A DNA stretch of 64,000 bases, from the NCBI RefSeq assembly GCF_000014565.1, contig NC_008268.1:7010501-7074500 (forward strand), read 5' to 3'. The position numbers and the translations under genes were made by a program. The notes beneath the pieces are model-generated. The model made no database searches, was not told the DNA's origin, and saw nothing but the letters and a program-made list of their open reading frames with translations. Source of the DNA: Rhodococcus jostii RHA1 (GTDB lineage: Bacteria > Actinomycetota > Actinomycetes > Mycobacteriales > Mycobacteriaceae). Position 1 is the stretch's first letter; each line of letters opens with the position of its first letter. Shown here piece by piece: positions 60,511 to 64,000 of this stretch.

Positions 60511-62460
60511 CTACGTAGATCTCGGACTGTCTGCCACTGGTGTGGCGGGCGCCTGAGATGGACGTGTGTCACGGCTACCCGCGTCACCGTGCGGTGGTGT
60601 GGGTTGGACCGTGTCCCACACCGACGCTTGTGGTGCAGGAACATGCTGTTTCGGAGTCACCCCCAACCGCGGCGTCACGGTGGGCAGGCTGCGGCGGACC
60701 CGGCGATGCCGGGGCCTGCTCGGGGTCGGACCGGTTTTGTCGCGCGATGGCCGGACCGGCGCGTGTTCGGCGACCCGGACCGCGGGCAGCTGCCCCCGCC
60801 GGCGGGTGACCTTGCCTTTGCCGAGCAGTGCGCGTTTGGCCAGGTTCACCCCGGCGAGGTGGTCGCGGTTGCCACCGACCCGGCAGCCCGGGCACCACGC
60901 GTCGTGATAGCCGCCGGGACGGGCAAGTGGTTCGTCGCAGCCCGGACACCATGCGGACGATCCCCGGGCGGGCACCGAGACCACCGCGATACCAACGGCT
61001 GCGGCGGTGTGCGCGAGGGCGGCGACCGCTTGGCGGCGGGCGGACTGCGCGGCCCGGTTGTTGTTGACCCGGCCGTGTCCGCGGGTCTCGAGGGTGCTGA
61101 GATCTTCCACCGCGATCACCTGCGCTCCCGCGGTGGTGGCGTAGTCGGTGACCTGGCAGGCGAAGTGGAACGCGAGTTCCCGGTTGATCTTCCCCCGCTT
61201 GGCACCCACCGCGGTGCGGTGTTCGTCGAGGACGGCGATCTTCGCCTCCAGCTGGGCGCGGACCTCCGGTGGGGCGGTGGCGGCCAGCCGGGTCAGCCGG
61301 GCGGCCTTGGCGTGCAGCAGCTGCCCCTCGGCCTGCAGGCGCGCCAGTTTGATTCCGAGGCCCCGGTCGTCGTAGGTGAAGCCCCGGTAATCCGACACCA
61401 GCCCCTCCGGGCTGTCGGTGGTGATGGCGGCGGCACCGAGCGTGGACGGGGACCAATCCACGCCCACCGCGACCGCGGCCGAGTCCAGGTCGCCTGCCGG
61501 GACGAGTTCGGTCGCGGCGCACCGCCACAACAGACCCCGGCGGTCGAGGACCAGGATCGGCAGATGCCAATCGATGACAGGCCGGCCGCACAGGTGCGCG
61601 GGGATGGCCGCGGTCAGCCGCACCCGCCGCCACTGCGCCCGCCCCACCAGCGCGGGACAGGTCGGCAGCTTCACCGTCAACACCAGCTCATGCTCTGCGA
61701 CGGTGACGGCAAGCTGCGCGAGCTGCCGATCGGCGGCCGACAGTCGGGCCATGGCCGCGATCTGCGGTGGTCCCTGCAGGTCGGTGATCCGCAACCGGCC
61801 GGCCGGTGCCCCGCCACTGGAGCGGGCGCGTGCGGCGAGCTGGCGCCGCACACCCCGAGCGAAACCCGAGGGCACAGAGTCGCCCGGCTCGGTGGGTGCG
61901 GTCAGACGACCGGTGGCCGGGTCGAATCGGGTCGACAGTGCCGCGATCGCGGTGTCCCGGTAGGTCAGGCTCCGCAGGGTTGCCAGCACCTGCGCGGTCA
62001 CCACCCGGCTCACCCGCGACGGCACATAGACCCCGTCCGGATAGAACGGATCCCAGCCGAGCCGCGCCGCGGCGACATGACCCTGTGCGGGCAGCCTGCG
62101 GTCCTGGCGGTCACGGCCGGCGGCGAGCACGTCGAACGTCGCCGGCCGCCACAGCCGCGACACCAACTCGGCGCCAGCACCTGCAATCAGATCGAGCAGC
62201 CACCCCACCCGGGTGTCGACGTCATCGAGGCCGATCCGCTCACCGGTCGCGTCGTCGACCGCCACGTGGGCGCGGGTGGTGAACGAGAACTGCCGCGGCG
62301 TCGTGGAGACCCCGTCGTTGATTCCGTGGCGACCAGAGCGCCCAGAAACCACGCCGGACAACGATGCCGGCACCGCCGTTACGTCATCCATCAACCCTCC
62401 CACCAGTACATGTGGCAACCGGGTGCGTAAGACCTCGACTGTAACGCCGGCCTCCGACAT
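60511..62460 (-). mobile_element. tnpB: TnpB (RNA-guided nuclease) gene of an IS200/IS605-type element
   Basis: 649 residues. RuvC catalytic residues are all present: Asp335 in VGVDWSP, Glu452 in IAVEDLSTLE, Asp533 in GNRDHLAGVNLAKR. A zinc ribbon is formed by Cys505, Cys508, Cys523 and Cys526 (CPGC...CPGC). The N-terminal 300 residues are unusually long compared with about 400-residue TnpBs, nearing the size of Cas12m-like proteins, but no CRISPR array is nearby. A tyrosine TnpA is absent. ATG 62460 with GAGG before it. The stop falls at the xerC junction, so the last codons may be from the target; a guide RNA would be expected from the 3' end. Confidence 0.88.
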
Positions 62461-62711
62461 TTAGCCTCGGGGGGAGTCCGCAGGCGGGCCGAACGTCCGA
62501 CCGGGACACCTGGTGATCCCTGGCTTTTTGAGTGGTCGTCTGCGGGCTCGGTGTCTGGTCGAGTGGTGTCCTTGTTCGGGAACTGGGAGCCGGCCGGTAG
62601 GCGTGGACTCCTGCTTAGAGAATGTCTGGGCCGTGGCCGCGAGCGACACCGCGGCCGATCAGTGGGGCAGCAATCCTGGGACGGTCCCGCCCTGGAGCCA
62701 ACCGGCATCAG
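62461..62711. other. Spacer between tnpB and MinD-like pseudogene
   Basis: About 250 bp with no supported gene. It should contain the left end of the tnpB element. The xerC C-terminal half is not found here, so the insertion was accompanied or followed by a deletion. Confidence 0.45.
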
Positions 62712-63660
62712 GTGACCAGTCAGGATCTGGTGGCGGATGCGCTCCTCGAACGGGCACGCAAGGCGCCGAGCCGAGGGTGGCGGCGCGGACTGCACCGGCT
62801 CACCAGGGGATCGGTGAATCCGGGAGCGTCGGCAGGTGAGACGGGCGAAGCGGTACTGCTCGACCGCATCCGGCAGCCGATCCAGGGGGACTATCGAATT
62901 GCCTTCCTGTCCTTGAAGGGCGGCATCGGCAAGATGACGACCACGATCGGGCTGGGATCGACGTTCGCGTCATTGCGCGGCGACTGCGTGATCGCCGTCG
63001 ACGCCAACCCCGACTTCGGGACGCTCTCGCAATGTGTGCTCCTGCAGACGCATTCGACCGTCCGTGATCCCATCGCGGCGCAGTCGACCATCCGGCGTTA
63101 CTCAGATGTGCGGGGCCCACACGTCGTAGGCGCCGAGCCGTCTCGAGGTGCTCGCGAGCGAACAGGACCCGGCGATCTCCGACGACGACTACCGGCGGGT
63201 GATCGACACTGCAGGTGCACTACAACATCATCCTCACCGACTGCGGCACCGGCATCATGCATTCGGCGATGAACGGCGTTCTGCAACTCGCCAATTCCCT
63301 ATGGTGCTGGTGAGCTCGCCGGCCGTCGACGGAGCCCGCAGTGCCGCCGCTCCGCTGGACTGGTTGCAGCACCACGGTTACGGGCACCTGGTCTCGCGGA
63401 CGGTCGTCAAGATCAGCGCCGCCCGGCCCGGCTCGGGCACGATCGACATGACGGAACTGACCAATCACTTCCTGCTCCGGTGCCGCGCCGTGAAGGTGGT
63501 GCCGTTCGACGGGCACCTCGCCGAGGGGTCGGTGGTGGATCTGGACCTGCTGCGTCCGGCGACGCGGAAGGCATTCGTCGAACTCGCGGCGATGGTCGCG
63601 GACGACTTCCCGGAGTCGGCAGGCAGGCACGCCGTCGCGGAGTGGCGCGAGCCACCGCGG
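62712..63660 (+). pseudogene. MinD/ParA-like ATPase pseudogene (type VII secretion-associated type)
   Basis: Order of conserved segments: VADALLERARKAPSRGWRRG, YRIAFLSLKGGIGKMTTTIG (P-loop, with Met where Thr is expected), VIAVDANPDFGTLSQ, then a frameshift near 63115 to PSRLEVLASEQDPAI, another near 63210 to YNIILTDCGTGIMHSAMNGV, and another near 63300 to VLVSSPAVDGARSAAAPLDW and AVKVVPFDGHLAEGS. All are hallmark motifs of the MinD-like ATPases (EspI-type C-terminus) near ESX loci. At least three frameshifts and a damaged P-loop make it non-functional; the N-terminal extension is missing. Confidence 0.82.
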
Positions 63661-64000
63661 TCGGGGGCCCCGACGGGTAGCGCCGCACCGGCGCCACGCG
63701 GACGAGCCCGAGCGGGTCGAGGTACTCACGGTCGCGGCGAAGACCCCAGTGCAGGCACGCGGCGACCAAGGTGATGCAGCGCGGGTGCCCGGGTTCGAGC
63801 GTGCCGAGGACGGTGCCACGGCCCACGCGCTGCCCGGGGGTGACCCGGGCGGTCACCGGCTCGTACGTTGTGCGGAGCCCACCCGGGTGGTCGACGGAGA
63901 CGACGGGTTTGCCCGCCACCGTGCCGGCGAACACCACCACACCCGTACCTGCGGACAGGACGGCCTCGTCGGGCACGCCGCCCAGATCCACGCCGCGATG
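63413..64000 (-). CDS. M23-family peptidase, C-terminal part (cut by window edge)
   Basis: The frame enters from beyond 64000 as HRGVDLGGVPDEAVLSAGTG, then GVVVFAGTVAGKPVVSVDHP, TYEPVTARVTPGQRVGRGTV, and LHWGLRRDREYLDPLGLVR. HxxxD and HxG are two of the LytM/M23 zinc and catalytic motifs, so a cell-wall endopeptidase like Rv2891. Normal proteins end a few residues past DPLGLVRVAPVR; here the frame reads on about 85 codons antisense into the MinD-like pseudogene, with a low-complexity Arg/Pro tail, so the native stop has probably been lost. Confidence 0.75.
   Translation of the reverse strand, partial: HRGVDLGGVPDEAVLSAGTGVVVFAGTVAGKPVVSVDHPGGLRTTYEPVTARVTPGQRVGRGTVLGTLEPGHPRCITLVAACLHWGLRRDREYLDPLGLVRVAPVRRYPSGPPTAVARATPRRRACLPTPGSRPRPSPRVRRMPSASPDAAGPDPPPTPRRGARRTAPPSRRGTGAGSDWSVPSCRSCPSRAGRR

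Noticed and set aside
60511..62460. Cas12m effector
   Set aside because: Size and RuvC layout come close, but there is no CRISPR array, and the gene sits in a broken xerC as an insertion would, so TnpB is the simpler reading.

Overview
The window is high-GC actinobacterial chromosome. Gene order and protein sequences match the mycolic-acid-containing Corynebacteriales, most likely Rhodococcus (inference from gene content). The order from the DAK2-type kinase through recG, pyc, rsmD, coaD, sepIVA, DUF177, rpmF, rnc, mutM, acyP, smc, ftsY, amt-glnK-glnD, ffh, rpsP-khpA-rimM-trmD, an LppW-like lipoprotein, rplS, lepB, rnhB, DUF2469, yraN, comM, dprA, a siderophore-interacting protein and xerC is the same conserved block found (largely inverted) in Mycobacterium tuberculosis around Rv2974c-Rv2894c.

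Layout. 1-600: start of a minus-strand enoyl-CoA-hydratase-like gene, and rpmB with a strong intrinsic terminator. 600-45300: core genes in tightly coupled operons with many 4-base start/stop overlaps. They cover DNA repair and recombination (recG, mutM, comM), anaplerosis (pyc), RNA processing and ribosome biogenesis (rnc, rsmD, rimM, trmD, rpsP, rplS, rpmF), chromosome segregation (smc), protein targeting (ftsY, ffh, lepB) and nitrogen control (amt-glnK-glnD). A lineage-specific cassette at 37465-41648 holds an MHS-type transporter, a YtcJ-like amidohydrolase and a divergent double-module Lrp regulator.

45340-55609: a compact mobile element of about 10.3 kb is inserted in dprA, at the codons for the conserved SEY-PGT motif. 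It encodes a Bxb1-type large serine integrase, a roughly 1.1 kb non-coding control region with a repeated dyad/AT-box/hairpin array, a winged-helix replication-like protein whose gene carries four palindromic iterons, a scaffold, an HK97-fold capsid, a small terminase, two head-tail connector proteins, an HNH nuclease with a Cys-motif partner, and several very small proteins. It has no portal, large terminase, tail or lysis genes. The best reading is a capsid-forming phage satellite, comparable in size and gene content to phiRv1/phiRv2 of M. tuberculosis; a decayed prophage is the alternative. The 5' fragment of dprA also carries a frameshifting 31-bp perfect tandem duplication, so dprA is doubly broken.

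55610-64000: the dprA 3' fragment, a possible 24-codon small gene with its own hairpin terminator, an acyl-CoA carboxylase beta subunit, an IdeR-boxed siderophore-interacting protein and a Bcr/CflA-type efflux pump. A decay zone follows: an xerC remnant with several frameshifts, a TnpB gene with all catalytic residues intact, a frameshifted MinD/ParA-like ATPase pseudogene of the type VII secretion-associated kind, and the C-terminal part of an M23 peptidase running off the window edge. No tRNA, rRNA or CRISPR array was recognised.
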